From NCBI GenBank assembly GCA_965198825.1, contig CBDAQB010000003.1, forward strand, positions 1,178,001 to 1,242,000: DNA of 64,000 nt, in the 5' to 3' direction. The notes beneath the pieces are model-generated. The model was not told the origin of the DNA, did no database searches, and was given only the letters and a program-made list of their open reading frames with translations. How positions within the stretch are numbered: position 1 is the first letter of the stretch; the number at the start of each line of letters is the position of its first letter. Position numbers and translations under genes: made by a program. Source of the DNA: BOG-908 sp965198825 (GTDB lineage: Bacteria; Pseudomonadota; Alphaproteobacteria; Acetobacterales; Acetobacteraceae). This document shows, piece by piece, positions 17,326 through 26,798 of the stretch.

Positions 17326-18543
17326 TCAGCCCGCGTCGCCAAGCATGGCTTTTTGGAGCAGCGCCTTCAGGGCAAAGCTGCCGTTGGTGACGACGTCGTC
17401 GCCAGCGGCCAAGCCTTTTTGCACTTCGACCCAGTCCGGCCGCTCGACACCCACGGAGAGCGTGTGACTCTGAAACTGGTCGCTGCCGAGCCGTGTAAAC
17501 GCGACCTGCTTTCCGGCGATGGTTTGCACGGCCGAGGAGGGAACGACGAGATTGTCACGGTCCCGATCGCTGGTCAGCGTCACGTCCACAGCCATGCCGG
17601 CGCGCAGCGCATTGTCTGGGTTGGCGATTTCGATACGCACAGGCAGCGTCCGCGACTGCGGATCGAGAGCGGCGCCGAGGGCTGCCACGCGGCCCCGCCA
17701 GACGCGGCTCCCGCCGCTGGCGAGTGTGACCTTGGCAGGTGCGCCGACGGCGAGCAGCGGCACGCTCGCCTCTTGGTATTGCGCCTGAGCAACGACGACA
17801 GAGAGGTCTGCCACCTCAAACATGCCGGGTCCGCCGGGGTCAACGAGCCCTCCGGAGCTGGCGTTCACCGAGACGACGACGCCGGCGATCGGCGAGGCGA
17901 GGCGGGCCACGCCGGGCCTGCCGCCCGGATTGAGGCGGTTGATTTGCGCCTGCAAGGCAGCCACGCGTGCACGCGCAGACTCCGAAGCGGCGGTGGCCTG
18001 TGCCAGGACGAGGCGGCGCTGCTCCGCCTCGGCGTGGGAAAGCGAGCCGTCGCGCGCGAGGATCTCGCCACGGCGAAGCGCCTCTCTGGCGACAGCAATG
18101 CCGGCATCCGCTTCACGCATCGAAGCGCGTGCTGTGGCAAGGCTCGCCTGCTCATCGGACAGATTGGGCATGTCGAGTTCGGCGAGGGGCTCGCCGGCCC
18201 GCACCATGTCGCCTGGTTGGGCCAGCAGGCGGATGACGCGAGACTGGTTCAGGGGACGAAGGATGGCGACCTTGCCCTGGTCGAACGCGATGATCCCTGG
18301 TCCGCGAACCGGTTCCGTAATGGGCTGCCTGCCTACCCGGACGCTCTGCAGCCCTATCGTCTTCTGCTGCTCTGCGGTCATGCGGACGATGTCCGGAGGG
18401 TCCTTCGGCTTGTCCTCGGCATGCGATGAGGAAGTCGCCAGCGGCAAGGCAATCAGACAAGCCAAGGCCCAGGTCGCAGCGCGCTGAAAACCCTTAGTTG
18501 CTGCACTCGGCGCAGGCCATCGCCGCCACCCGGGCGTGTTCAA
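17326..18543 (-). CDS. RND efflux periplasmic adaptor (CzcB/CusB-type, HlyD family)
   Basis: A 405-residue membrane-fusion protein. The start is TTG at 18543, overlapping the upstream gene's TGA by four bases (TTGA). An N-terminal signal (ATWALACLIALPLATSSSHAED) is followed by a barrel-sandwich half (GKVAILRPLNQSRVIRLLAQPGDMVRAGEPLAEL), an alpha-helical hairpin (about 125-205, Ala/Arg/Glu-rich), the second lipoyl half (RLASPIAGVVVSVNASSGG), a beta-barrel and a membrane-proximal domain. It links the inner-membrane pump to the outer-membrane channel. There is no His/Met-rich metal-binding N-terminal tail. Confidence 0.9.
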   Translation of the reverse strand: MNTPGWRRWPAPSAATKGFQRAATWALACLIALPLATSSSHAEDKPKDPPDIVRMTAEQQKTIGLQSVRVGRQPITEPVRGPGIIAFDQGKVAILRPLNQSRVIRLLAQPGDMVRAGEPLAELDMPNLSDEQASLATARASMREADAGIAVAREALRRGEILARDGSLSHAEAEQRRLVLAQATAASESARARVAALQAQINRLNPGGRPGVARLASPIAGVVVSVNASSGGLVDPGGPGMFEVADLSVVVAQAQYQEASVPLLAVGAPAKVTLASGGSRVWRGRVAALGAALDPQSRTLPVRIEIANPDNALRAGMAVDVTLTSDRDRDNLVVPSSAVQTIAGKQVAFTRLGSDQFQSHTLSVGVERPDWVEVQKGLAAGDDVVTNGSFALKALLQKAMLGDAG

Positions 18544-19886
18544 GGAACGGTTCCCGCGGCCAGCATGACCCGTAAGCGTGCTGAATCGCGCTCGGTCCGG
18601 GCGCGGCGGGCCGTGAGGTCCGCGTCCGAAGCAAGGGCATTCGCACGTACCAATTCAATCGTCGGAAATTCGCCCAGCCGCCAGGCGCGCTCTATCTGGC
18701 CGCGCCGGATCTCCAGGTCGGCCGCAGCGCGGGCGGCTGCGGCGCTGCTGCGCTCCGCCCCGGCGAGGGTCAATGCGGCTTGGCGCTGCGCCGTGAGGAC
18801 TTCGCGACGCGCCAAGGCGAGTTGCACCTCGGCTTGCGTAATCGCCCGCTGCGCGGCCGCGCGGCGGGGAGCGTTGCGGGCTTCGGTCGCGAAGGAAAAT
18901 TTCAGCGTTACACCCAACCGTGTATCCCAGCGCGTGCCGGGCTGCTTTTCGTTGATCGCCTGAACACCGATTTCGGGATCGTCGCGGTTCTCGATCGCAA
19001 CGAGCCGCGCCTTCGCCTCGGCTGCCGCCAACTCGCGCTCCGCGGCGATAATGCGTGGGTGGTGCGCAAGCGGGTCTTCGCCGCCGGGGCCAACCTGATC
19101 ATCGACCAAGCCGACAACCGATGACGGCGCGTCGAGCCGCGGGATGGCTTCCTGGCCGGTGACGGCCCCGAGTGCTGCCTGTGCACCGGCGAGTTGCGCT
19201 TCGTCCGTGCTGAAGGTGACTGACGCACTTTCCGCATCCGCATCGGCGGCGAGCGCATCGGCCTGCGCCGTTTCGCCGACCTCGAAGCGGCGGTCGAGAT
19301 CGGCTGCGAGCGCCTTGGATGTCTCCAGCCGACGGGCGGCGGCATCGCGGGCATTGGCAGCAAGGGTCGCTTGGGTCACGAGGTCGAGCACATCCCCCGC
19401 CAGCGCCAGGTGCGCGGCCTCGACCGCCGCCTCGGTTGCCGCTGTATCGGCTCGCGCCGTGTTCTGCGTAGCCGTCCCTTCTCCAGGCAGCCAGACCGGG
19501 GTGCTGAATTCGACCTGCGACGTCAGATACCCGTTATTGCTGCCAGCGACCCGGTCATTGACGTAGCTTGCATTGGCTGTGGGCGCGTTTGGGAAAAGCG
19601 CGCGGCCGGAAGCAAGACGCGCGGCAGCCTCTGCGTTGCGGGCCGCGAGATCCTGCCGCTGCGGCAGCAGTTCCCAGGCAGCAGCGACAGCGGCGTGAAA
19701 CGTCTCCGAAGCCGAGTTAAGTGGCGCTGCAGCCTGCGGCGTTGTCAGCAGTGCGGTGCGGTCGCTGTCATGCTGCGTTTTGCGCCGCGCTTCAGCCTGG
19801 TCGGGACAGGACGCGAGCAGCAAACAAAGGAGCGCGCCCACCGAGGCAGGCGCCTTCGCGCGCGGGCGTCGATGGACGCGCGGCAT
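18540..19886 (-). CDS. TolC-family outer-membrane efflux protein (CzcC-type)
   Basis: A 448-residue outer-membrane factor. The ATG at 19886 has AGAAGG upstream; a TTG two codons earlier is possible. The signal region ALLCLLLASCPDQAEA may carry a lipobox-like Cys. The rest is the repeated coiled-coil pattern of TolC proteins: long Ala-rich heptads (RRLETSKALAADLDRRFEVGETAQADALAADADAES is typical, shown here in segments SKALAADLDRRFEVG and ETAQADALAADAD) and a second half with RRAAAQRAITQAEVQLALAR. It forms the exit duct of the tripartite pump. First gene of the efflux operon. No regulator gene (CzcRS, CueR type) is adjacent. Confidence 0.88.
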   Translation of the reverse strand: MPRVHRRPRAKAPASVGALLCLLLASCPDQAEARRKTQHDSDRTALLTTPQAAAPLNSASETFHAAVAAAWELLPQRQDLAARNAEAAARLASGRALFPNAPTANASYVNDRVAGSNNGYLTSQVEFSTPVWLPGEGTATQNTARADTAATEAAVEAAHLALAGDVLDLVTQATLAANARDAAARRLETSKALAADLDRRFEVGETAQADALAADADAESASVTFSTDEAQLAGAQAALGAVTGQEAIPRLDAPSSVVGLVDDQVGPGGEDPLAHHPRIIAAERELAAAEAKARLVAIENRDDPEIGVQAINEKQPGTRWDTRLGVTLKFSFATEARNAPRRAAAQRAITQAEVQLALARREVLTAQRQAALTLAGAERSSAAAARAAADLEIRRGQIERAWRLGEFPTIELVRANALASDADLTARRARTERDSARLRVMLAAGTVP

Positions 19887-20085
19887 CCACAATACCTTCT
19901 ATGTTCGGCAAGTCTCTACGCGGCGGGCGGAGATGAGTTCAGCGTTCAGATCCCGCTGTTTGAACGAGCGAACCGGGCCATCCGCGCTGGTCTGCCGACA
20001 AGCGGCGGCAGACTCACTGCCTTCCCGGCCGGCCTGTGCGTCCGTAGGCCGGTCGCACAGGCACTCCATGATGTGGCCGTAGCGG

Positions 20086-20469
20086 CTAAGCGGCCATTCG
20101 GTGAAGGGCGCATAGCTTGTTGCCGTCTGGGTCGCGCAGATAGGCGAGATAGAGTTCGCCGAAGCCGCTTGGCCGGACGCCGGGCGCGTCCTCGCAGGTG
20201 GTGCCGCCGTTCTCGACGCCGGCCTTGTGCCACGCATCGGCCTGCTCTGCGCCGGTCATGGCGAAACCAACGGTGCCGCCGTTCGCATGGGTCGCCGGGC
20301 CGCCGTCGATGGGTGGGGTGACGATAAAGATGGCGCCGCTGTGCATGTAAACCAAGCGGCCCTTTTCGTCATGGAAGCCCGGCTTGGCGCCGACTGCACC
20401 GAACAAGGCGTCGTAGAATTTGCGCGAGCGTTCGAGGTCGTTGCTGCCGACGGTGACGTGGCTGAACAC
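20086..20469 (-). CDS. VOC (glyoxalase/bleomycin-resistance) family protein
   Basis: A 127-residue protein starting at GTG (GGAGA upstream). The vicinal-oxygen-chelate fold is shown by the N-terminal FSHVTVGSNDLERSRKFYDA and the C-terminal ELYLAYLRDPDGNKLCALH, with His and Glu at the positions that usually bind metal. Such proteins act as glyoxalases, dioxygenases or binding proteins; the substrate cannot be inferred. It stands alone between the efflux operon and dnaE; the 199 nt between it and the efflux operon hold nothing recognisable. Confidence 0.85.
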   Translation of the reverse strand: MFSHVTVGSNDLERSRKFYDALFGAVGAKPGFHDEKGRLVYMHSGAIFIVTPPIDGGPATHANGGTVGFAMTGAEQADAWHKAGVENGGTTCEDAPGVRPSGFGELYLAYLRDPDGNKLCALHRMAA

Positions 20470-20625
20470 GGGAGTCTCTCCTGATTTTTATGACTGACGT
20501 TTGAGAGGCGGAACGGCGAAGCTGAGCGCGGCCCGACGCTGTGTCGAGGCTATGGGCGGCTTTGGCAAGGTGAAATCGCGGCCCGCGTTCTTTGATCTTG
20601 GCCGGCACGCGATTACCTTCCGGCC

Positions 20626-23600
20626 ATGCCGCACGCCGACTTCGTCCACCTCCGAGTCCATTCCGCCTATTCGCTGAGCGAAGGAGCGATCAAGCCCGAC
20701 CGCATTGCCAAGCTCGCCAGGGCGGCGGGGATGCCGGCGGTGGCCATCGCCGACACCGGCAATCTGTTCGGTGCGCTGGAGTTCTCGCAATACTGCACAA
20801 GCGAGGGTGTGCAGCCGATCATCGGGTGCCAACTGTCGCTGGCACGGGCGGACAAGCCGCTGCTCGCGCCTGACCCGCTCGTGCTTTTGGCGCAGACGGC
20901 GGAGGGGCTTGCGAACCTTCAACGGCTGTCGTCGGCAGGGTTCCTGGAGACCGATCCTGCATCGCCGCGGCTGGAGTTCGAGCGGTTTGAGGCGCATGCC
21001 GACGGGCTGTTCCTGCTGACGGGTGGCACGCGTGGGCCCCTGGTGCGATTGTTGGCCGAAGGGCGGGAAGCGGAGGCGCGGGCTCTGCTGGAACGCATGG
21101 CGCGGGCTTTCGGCGACCGCGTCGCAGTGGAGTTGCACCGGCATGGCCTGCCCGTCGAGGCGGCGGTCGAGCCTGGGCTGATCGCCTTGGCCGACAGCTT
21201 GGGCCTTCCTTTGGTGGCGACCAACGAGTGTTTCTACGCGGCGCCGTCTATGTACGAGGCGCATGACGCGCTGCTGTGCATTGCCGAGGGGCGGCTTCTC
21301 TCGGAGGCCGAGCGGCGGCGCGTGACGCGGGAGCACTGGTTCAAGCCGGCCGCCGACATGCGTGCGCTGTTCAGCGACATTCCGGAAGCGTGCGATAATA
21401 CGCTGGCGATCGCACGGCGCTGCGCGGTGATGGCTGAAACCCGCAAGCCGCTGTTGCCGGTGTGTTCAAAAGTCCATGAAGGCAGCACCGAGCAAGAGAC
21501 TTTGGCTGCCATGGCGACCGAGGGACTTGGCCGGCGCATGGATTCAGTGGGCGCGGATGAAGTGACGCGTGCGCGTTATGTCGAGCGGCTTGAGTATGAG
21601 CTCGGCGTCATCGGGAAGATGGGCTTTCCCGGCTACTTCCTGATCGTGGCGGACTTTATCCAATGGGCGAAGGCGCAGGGCATTCCGGTGGGGCCCGGAC
21701 GCGGGTCTGGCGCCGGATCGGTAGTCGCCTGGGCATTGACGATCACCGATCTTGACCCGCTGCAGTTCAACCTGCTGTTCGAGCGGTTCCTCAATCCCGA
21801 ACGCATCTCGATGCCGGACTTCGATATCGATTTCTGCCAGAACAGGCGGGACGAGGTGATCAGCTACGTGCGCCGCGAATATGGCGGCGATCGGGTCGCG
21901 CAGATCATCACCTTTGGAAAATTGCAGGCGCGCGCCGCCGTGCGCGACGTCGGGCGTGTGCTCGGGATGGCTTACGGCCACGTCAACAAGGTGGCCGAGC
22001 TGATCCCGAACAATCCGGCCAAGCCGGTGACGCTGACGGAGGCGATTGCCGGCGAGTCACGCTTGCGGGAGTTGCGCGACAGCGACGAGGCCATCAAGCG
22101 GCTGTTGGAAATCGCGCAGCAGGTCGAGGGGCTTTATCGGCACGCGAGCACGCATGCGGCCGGCGTGGTCATCGGTGACCGCAAGCTGGTCGATCTGGTT
22201 CCGATGTATCGCGACCCGCGCGAGGGCACGCTGGTGACGCAGTACAACATGAAATGGATCGAGCAGGCAGGGCTCGTGAAATTCGACTTCCTGGGGTTGA
22301 CCACGCTGACGATCTTGCAGCGGGCGGTCGAGCTTCTCAAAGGTCTCGGAATAGGTGTCGACCTCGAAAAGCTGCCGCTCGATGATCCGGCAACCTACGC
22401 CATGCTGTCGAAGGGCGACGCGGGCGGCGTTTTCCAGTTCGAAAGTGCCGGCATGCGCGACGTTCTGAGGCAAATGCGGCCGGACCGTCTGGAAGATCTG
22501 ATCGCAGCCGTGGCACTCTATCGCCCAGGCCCCATGGCCAATATTCCGGAATATTGTCAGCGCAAGCACGGCCAGCCATGGGAGGCGCCGCATCCCGAAC
22601 TCGCTAAGATCCTACAAGAGACTTACGGGATCATGGTCTATCAGGAGCAGGTCATGCAGATCGCCCAGCAGATGGGCGGCTACAGCCTGGGCGCCGCCGA
22701 TCTGCTGCGGCGCGCAATGGGCAAGAAAATCCGCTCGGAGATGGACAGCCAGAGGCAGATTTTCACCAGCGGCGCCATGGCACGCGGCATTCCGGAGGCC
22801 AAGGCGGTTGAGGTTTTCGACCTCATGGCGAAGTTTGCCGACTACGGCTTCAACAAGTCGCACGCGGCGGCCTATGCGCTGGTGTCGTATCAAACGGCGT
22901 GGATGAAGGCGAACCATCCCGTGCCGTTTCTCGCGGCCTGCATGTCGCTGGCGATCGCCAACACCGACAAGCTGGCGGCACTGCGGCAAGAAGCGGAGCG
23001 GATGGGAATTCGCGTTCTGCCGCCAGCGATCAATGCGTCTGGTGCGGATTTCACGGTCGAAAGCCTGCGGGACGGTAAGCTCGCCATACGCTATGCGCTG
23101 GCGGCGGTGAAGAAAGTGGGGGCGGCCGCCATGGAGACGGTCGTAGCGTCGCGTGGCAATCGGCCGTTCACCAGCCTGGCCGATTTTGCCGCTCGCGTGG
23201 ACCCGCGCCAAATCAACAAGATGCAGCTCGAAAATCTGGCGCGTGCGGGGGCGTTCGATGCGGTGGATGCCAACCGCGCGCGGGTATTTACGGGGGCGGA
23301 GACGATCCTGCGCCGCGCCCAGGCGCGTGCTGAGGAGGCGGGAAGTGGGCAGATCGGTCTGTTCGGCGGCGCTGGGGTGGAGACGCTTCGCCTGCCTGAC
23401 ATTCCTGACTGGCCGGACATAGAGCGGCTGGCCTACGAGGCGGAGGCTGTCGGTTTCCACCTGACTGCGCATCCCCTGGATGGCTTTGCCGTGCTGCTCA
23501 AGCGGCTCGGCGCCGTGCCGTCCAACGCCTTGGCTCAGCGCGCCGAGGCAGGAGCGACGCGGGTGAAGATCGCCGGATGCGTCGCCGGCTCGAAGGAGCG

Positions 23601-24036
23601 GACCACGCGCACAGGCAGCCGCATGGCCTGGATCACGCTGTCCGACGCGGTGGGCAGTTGCGAGGTCACTCTGTTCAGCGAAGTGCTGGCGAAGTCGCGT
23701 GAGCTGCTGCAGGCAGGGGCGCCTCTTCTGGTCACGGCCGATCTGCGAATCGAGGGCGAGGCGTTACGTATCACCGCGCAGGAGGTGATCAGCCTGGAGC
23801 GTGCTTCCGCCGAAGCCGGGGCAGGCATGCGCATCTGGCTGAGGGAGACCGCGGCGGTCGCTCACATACGCACCATCCTGGCGCGCGAGGGAAAAGGGCG
23901 GGGACGGATCAGCCTGCTGCCTATGCTGGAAGCGCAAGAGGTGGAGATTACCCTGCCCGGTGGTTTCCCGGTGACGCCGCGGCTTCGTCAGGCGTTGAAG
24001 ATGGTGCCGGGAGTGGAGCGCGTAGACGAGGTGTAA
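20626..24036 (+). CDS. dnaE: DNA polymerase III alpha subunit
   Basis: A 1136-residue replicative polymerase of DnaE1 size. The PHP domain opens with FVHLRVHSAYSLSEGAIKP and contains ADTGNLFGALEF. The polymerase palm carries ISMPDFDIDFCQNRRDEV with two catalytic Asp, and VKFDFLGLTTLTILQ with the third. GPGRGSGAGSVVAWAL lies just before. The tandem HhH and OB-fold region near the C-terminus has VKIAGCVAGSKERTTRTGSR. It is the catalytic core of the chromosomal replicase with DnaQ and the beta clamp. The second form found in many alphaproteobacteria, DnaE2/ImuC, is usually beside imuA-imuB; neither is here, and the full C-terminus supports DnaE1. It is followed after 270 nt by rpoH. Confidence 0.97.
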   Translation: MPHADFVHLRVHSAYSLSEGAIKPDRIAKLARAAGMPAVAIADTGNLFGALEFSQYCTSEGVQPIIGCQLSLARADKPLLAPDPLVLLAQTAEGLANLQRLSSAGFLETDPASPRLEFERFEAHADGLFLLTGGTRGPLVRLLAEGREAEARALLERMARAFGDRVAVELHRHGLPVEAAVEPGLIALADSLGLPLVATNECFYAAPSMYEAHDALLCIAEGRLLSEAERRRVTREHWFKPAADMRALFSDIPEACDNTLAIARRCAVMAETRKPLLPVCSKVHEGSTEQETLAAMATEGLGRRMDSVGADEVTRARYVERLEYELGVIGKMGFPGYFLIVADFIQWAKAQGIPVGPGRGSGAGSVVAWALTITDLDPLQFNLLFERFLNPERISMPDFDIDFCQNRRDEVISYVRREYGGDRVAQIITFGKLQARAAVRDVGRVLGMAYGHVNKVAELIPNNPAKPVTLTEAIAGESRLRELRDSDEAIKRLLEIAQQVEGLYRHASTHAAGVVIGDRKLVDLVPMYRDPREGTLVTQYNMKWIEQAGLVKFDFLGLTTLTILQRAVELLKGLGIGVDLEKLPLDDPATYAMLSKGDAGGVFQFESAGMRDVLRQMRPDRLEDLIAAVALYRPGPMANIPEYCQRKHGQPWEAPHPELAKILQETYGIMVYQEQVMQIAQQMGGYSLGAADLLRRAMGKKIRSEMDSQRQIFTSGAMARGIPEAKAVEVFDLMAKFADYGFNKSHAAAYALVSYQTAWMKANHPVPFLAACMSLAIANTDKLAALRQEAERMGIRVLPPAINASGADFTVESLRDGKLAIRYALAAVKKVGAAAMETVVASRGNRPFTSLADFAARVDPRQINKMQLENLARAGAFDAVDANRARVFTGAETILRRAQARAEEAGSGQIGLFGGAGVETLRLPDIPDWPDIERLAYEAEAVGFHLTAHPLDGFAVLLKRLGAVPSNALAQRAEAGATRVKIAGCVAGSKERTTRTGSRMAWITLSDAVGSCEVTLFSEVLAKSRELLQAGAPLLVTADLRIEGEALRITAQEVISLERASAEAGAGMRIWLRETAAVAHIRTILAREGKGRGRISLLPMLEAQEVEITLPGGFPVTPRLRQALKMVPGVERVDEV

Positions 24037-24092
24037 ACGTTTCCGTGATAACTTTGTGAATTAGGTTTAACCCCGGCATTCGCGGGTATTTC

Positions 24093-24121
24093 TTGACAGG
24101 ACCGATCCGGTCCTCTATGAA
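24093..24121 (+). promoter_or_regulatory. sigma-70-type promoter of rpoH with an inverted repeat in its spacer
   Basis: TTGACA (24093-24098), a 17-nt spacer, then TATGAA (24116-24121). The spacer holds a perfect six-base inverted repeat, GGACCG-ATC-CGGTCC (24099-24113), which could be an operator. Transcription would leave a leader of about 175-180 nt before the rpoH ATG. In the 270-nt dnaE-rpoH gap I see nothing else of note. Confidence 0.7.
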
Positions 24122-24305
24122 CCTACTGTGCCGACGCTGCGAGCGTGCGACGGAGGCCGGCGTGACGGGTCGTTGCCAGATCGAGGGACGCACCCGCTTA
24201 CGTGAACATCATTCCCGCGCTTCGCCTTAAGAGAGTCGGAACCGCGCATCGCCTATGCCGTAGTGGGTGGGTACCGATGCCGCATCAGACGTAAGGAGCC
24301 GCCCC

Positions 24306-25190
24306 ATGGCCGCTGCTGTCTTCAATATCGCCCCAGAAGGCAATCTCTCCCGCTATCTGCAGGAGATCCGTAAATTTCCCATGCTCTCCCCAGAGGAAGA
24401 GCTGGCCCTGTCCCACGCGTGGCGTGACAAGGAGGATATGGCGGCGGCCCACAAGCTTGTCACCTCCCATCTGCGTCTCGTCGCGAAGATCGCTATGGGC
24501 TACCGCGGCTATGGCTTGCCGGTCGGCGAGCTGATCAGCGAAGGCAACGTCGGCATGATGCAGGCGGTGAAACGGTTCGATCCGGACCGCGGCTTCCGTC
24601 TTGCAACCTATGCCATGTGGTGGATCCGTGCGGCCATCCAGGAGTACATCCTCCACAGCTGGTCGCTGGTGAAGATGGGCACGACGGCGGCACAGAAAAA
24701 GCTGTTCTTCAATCTCCGACGCCTCAAGGGCCAGATGCAGGCCATCGAGGACGGCGACCTTCGCCCCGAGCATGTGACCAAGATCGCCACGACACTCGGC
24801 GTGCCCGAGCAGGACGTCGTCAGCATGAACCGCCGCCTCGCAGCGCCGGATCATAGTTTGAATGCGCCTGTACGCGCCGACAGCGAAGGCGAGTGGCAGG
24901 ATTGGCTGGTTGACGAAGGCGAGAGCCAGGAGACCGAACTTGCGGAGCGCGAGGAGCTATCCGGACGCAAGGCGCTTCTGGGCGGTGCGCTGACCACGCT
25001 GAACGACCGTGAGCGTCACATCCTGATCGAGCGTCGCCTCAAGGATAACCCGACAACGCTTGAGGAGCTTTCGCAGCAGTATAACATCTCGCGCGAGCGC
25101 GTTCGTCAGATCGAGGTGCGTGCGTTCGAGAAGCTGCAGAAGGCGATGAAAACGCAGGTCGCCGAACGCCGGATGGCGCATGCTGCATAG
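24306..25190 (+). CDS. rpoH: heat-shock sigma factor RpoH (sigma-32)
   Basis: A 294-residue group 3 sigma-70 factor. The ATG at 24306 follows TAAGGAG; 13 in-frame codons upstream do not belong. Region 2 includes LVAKIAMGYRGYGLPVGELI and RLATYAMWWIRAAIQEYIL. Next to it is the RpoH box, QKKLFFNLRRLKGQ (about residues 132-145), which distinguishes sigma-32 from RpoD and marks the region for chaperone/FtsH control. Region 4 ends with LSQQYNISRERVRQIEVRAF. It directs heat-shock transcription, probably including groESL in this window. It is bounded by a strong promoter and an intrinsic terminator, so it is a single-gene unit. Confidence 0.96.
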   Translation: MAAAVFNIAPEGNLSRYLQEIRKFPMLSPEEELALSHAWRDKEDMAAAHKLVTSHLRLVAKIAMGYRGYGLPVGELISEGNVGMMQAVKRFDPDRGFRLATYAMWWIRAAIQEYILHSWSLVKMGTTAAQKKLFFNLRRLKGQMQAIEDGDLRPEHVTKIATTLGVPEQDVVSMNRRLAAPDHSLNAPVRADSEGEWQDWLVDEGESQETELAEREELSGRKALLGGALTTLNDRERHILIERRLKDNPTTLEELSQQYNISRERVRQIEVRAFEKLQKAMKTQVAERRMAHAA

Positions 25191-25261
25191 GCGTTAGTTG
25201 GGCAGAGATTCCGGGGCTAGAGCCCGGGATTTGAGAATGGCGCGCTTGCGCGCATTGGGGT

Positions 25262-25288
25262 CCAGGGGCAATGCCCCTGGGCTTTTTT
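25262..25288 (+). terminator. intrinsic terminator of rpoH
   Basis: CCAGGGGC-AAT-GCCCCTGG forms an eight-base perfect stem with a three-base loop, followed by GC and six T. It lies 71 nt after the rpoH stop codon and about 20 nt before the next gene's start. Confidence 0.9.
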
Positions 25289-25307
25289 GTATGTCAGGAG
25301 CAAGTGC

Positions 25308-26672
25308 TTGGCGGACTTCGATCTCTTCGTCATAGGCGGTGGCTCGGGCGGCGTACGTTGCGCGAGGATCGCCGCCAGCCACGGGGCCAAGGTCGCCATC
25401 GCAGAGGAACGCTACTGGGGAGGAACCTGCGTCAACGTCGGTTGCGTTCCCAAGAAGCTCATGGTGCAGGCTGCGGAGTATGGCGCCTGGGTGAAAGATA
25501 GCCGAGGCTTTGGCTGGGATACGAAGCCGGGCACGCACGATTGGGGCGCCTTGATTGCCGCCAAGGACCACGAGATCGAGCGGCTGAATGGCATCTATAA
25601 GAAGCTTCTCGAAAATTCCGGTGTGACCTGGTTCGAGAGCCGCGCCACGTTCGTCGATGCTCACACGTTGCAGCTCGATGGACAGACGGTCACGGCGGAT
25701 CGGATCGTCATCGCCGTCGGTGGTCATCCCTCCTGGCCAGACATCGAGGGCGCCAACCTCGGTATCGTTTCCGACCAGGCGTTTTTCCTGCCTGAATTGC
25801 CGAAGCGGGTAACCCTGGTGGGCGGCGGCTACATCGGCATCGAATTCGCGGGCATTTTTGCAGGCCTTGGCGCAGAGGTCGATTTGCTTTTCCGCCAGCG
25901 TCTGCCGCTACGCGGTTTCGACAACGACATACGCGAAGCGCTTTCCCACGCGTTGACCGAGCAAGGAATTCGCGTTCATCCAAGCGTCCTCCTGCATAAG
26001 GTGGAAGACCTGGGCGGTGGGCAGCGCCGGCTGCACCTCACCGACGGGCGTACCTTCGACAGCGATCTCGTGTTTTTCGCCGTTGGGCGCGTGCCAAATA
26101 CGAAAAGCCTCGGCCTCGACCGTGCGGGTGTAGAAGTGTCGAACACCGGCGCCGTCATCGTGGATCAAGAGAGCGCTACGAGCCAGCCGCATATCTTTGC
26201 GATCGGCGATGTGTCGAACAAGATGAACCTCACGCCTGTCGCCATCGCGGAGAGCCATCATCTTGCCGACCGGTTATTCTCGCCTCGTGTGCCACGTACC
26301 TGGTCGTTCGACGCCATACCGACGGCAGTGTTCTCGTCACCGCCGATCGGCACGTGCGGATTAACTGAGGAGCAGGCGGCGGCAAATGGACCTGCCGACA
26401 TTTACATCGCCCAATTTACGCCCATGCGGCACATGATGACCGGACGCAAACGGCCGACGCTCATGAAGCTCGTCGTCGATCAAGCGAGCCAGCGCGTTGT
26501 CGGTGCACACATGATTGGTGATGATGCGGCGGAGATGATGCAGTCCATCGGCGTTGCCATGAACGCCGGCGCTACAAAGGCTGACTTTGATCGGACCATA
26601 GGAATACATCCGACGTCGGCTGAGGAGTGGGTGACATTGCGAACTCGGACGAGGGTTAGCAAGGCAAGCTGA
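25308..26672 (+). CDS. gor: glutathione-disulfide reductase
   Basis: A 454-residue FAD-dependent disulfide reductase. I chose TTG at 25308 because AGGAG lies shortly before it; the alternative TTG at 25287 lies inside the rpoH terminator T-run. Features in order: FAD-binding FVIGGGSGGVRCARIAASHG, redox-active WGGTCVNVGCVPKKLM, NADPH-binding VGGGYIGIEFAGIFAGLGAE followed by FRQRLPLRGFD (two Arg that select NADPH), FAIGDVSNKMNLTPVAI, and the C-terminal IGIHPTSAEEW with the catalytic His-Glu pair. It keeps cytoplasmic glutathione reduced. The NADPH arginines and the lack of lipoamide features argue against dihydrolipoamide dehydrogenase. Confidence 0.93.
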   Translation: MADFDLFVIGGGSGGVRCARIAASHGAKVAIAEERYWGGTCVNVGCVPKKLMVQAAEYGAWVKDSRGFGWDTKPGTHDWGALIAAKDHEIERLNGIYKKLLENSGVTWFESRATFVDAHTLQLDGQTVTADRIVIAVGGHPSWPDIEGANLGIVSDQAFFLPELPKRVTLVGGGYIGIEFAGIFAGLGAEVDLLFRQRLPLRGFDNDIREALSHALTEQGIRVHPSVLLHKVEDLGGGQRRLHLTDGRTFDSDLVFFAVGRVPNTKSLGLDRAGVEVSNTGAVIVDQESATSQPHIFAIGDVSNKMNLTPVAIAESHHLADRLFSPRVPRTWSFDAIPTAVFSSPPIGTCGLTEEQAAANGPADIYIAQFTPMRHMMTGRKRPTLMKLVVDQASQRVVGAHMIGDDAAEMMQSIGVAMNAGATKADFDRTIGIHPTSAEEWVTLRTRTRVSKAS

Positions 26673-26677
26673 AGCGA

Positions 26678-26788
26678 GTTCTTTTTTGAAAAAAAGAACC
26701 AAAAAACTTTTGGATGTTTAAGCCGGGCTGTTCCACAGGCTCGGTCCAATTCGTAAAAGTTTTTTACTTCTTTTTTTCAAAAAAGAAG
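26678..26788. repeat. intergenic palindromic element (copy 5)
   Basis: The left arm is GTTCTTTTTTGAAAAAAAGA and ACCAAAAAACTTTT; the right arm is AAAAGTTTTTTACTTC and CAAAAAAGAAG. The outer arms differ at the base after the poly-A run (GAAC against GAAG). It lies between convergent gor and the YihY-type gene, starting 6 nt after the gor stop. Confidence 0.9.
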
Positions 26789-26798
26789 TCCTTCCTTC

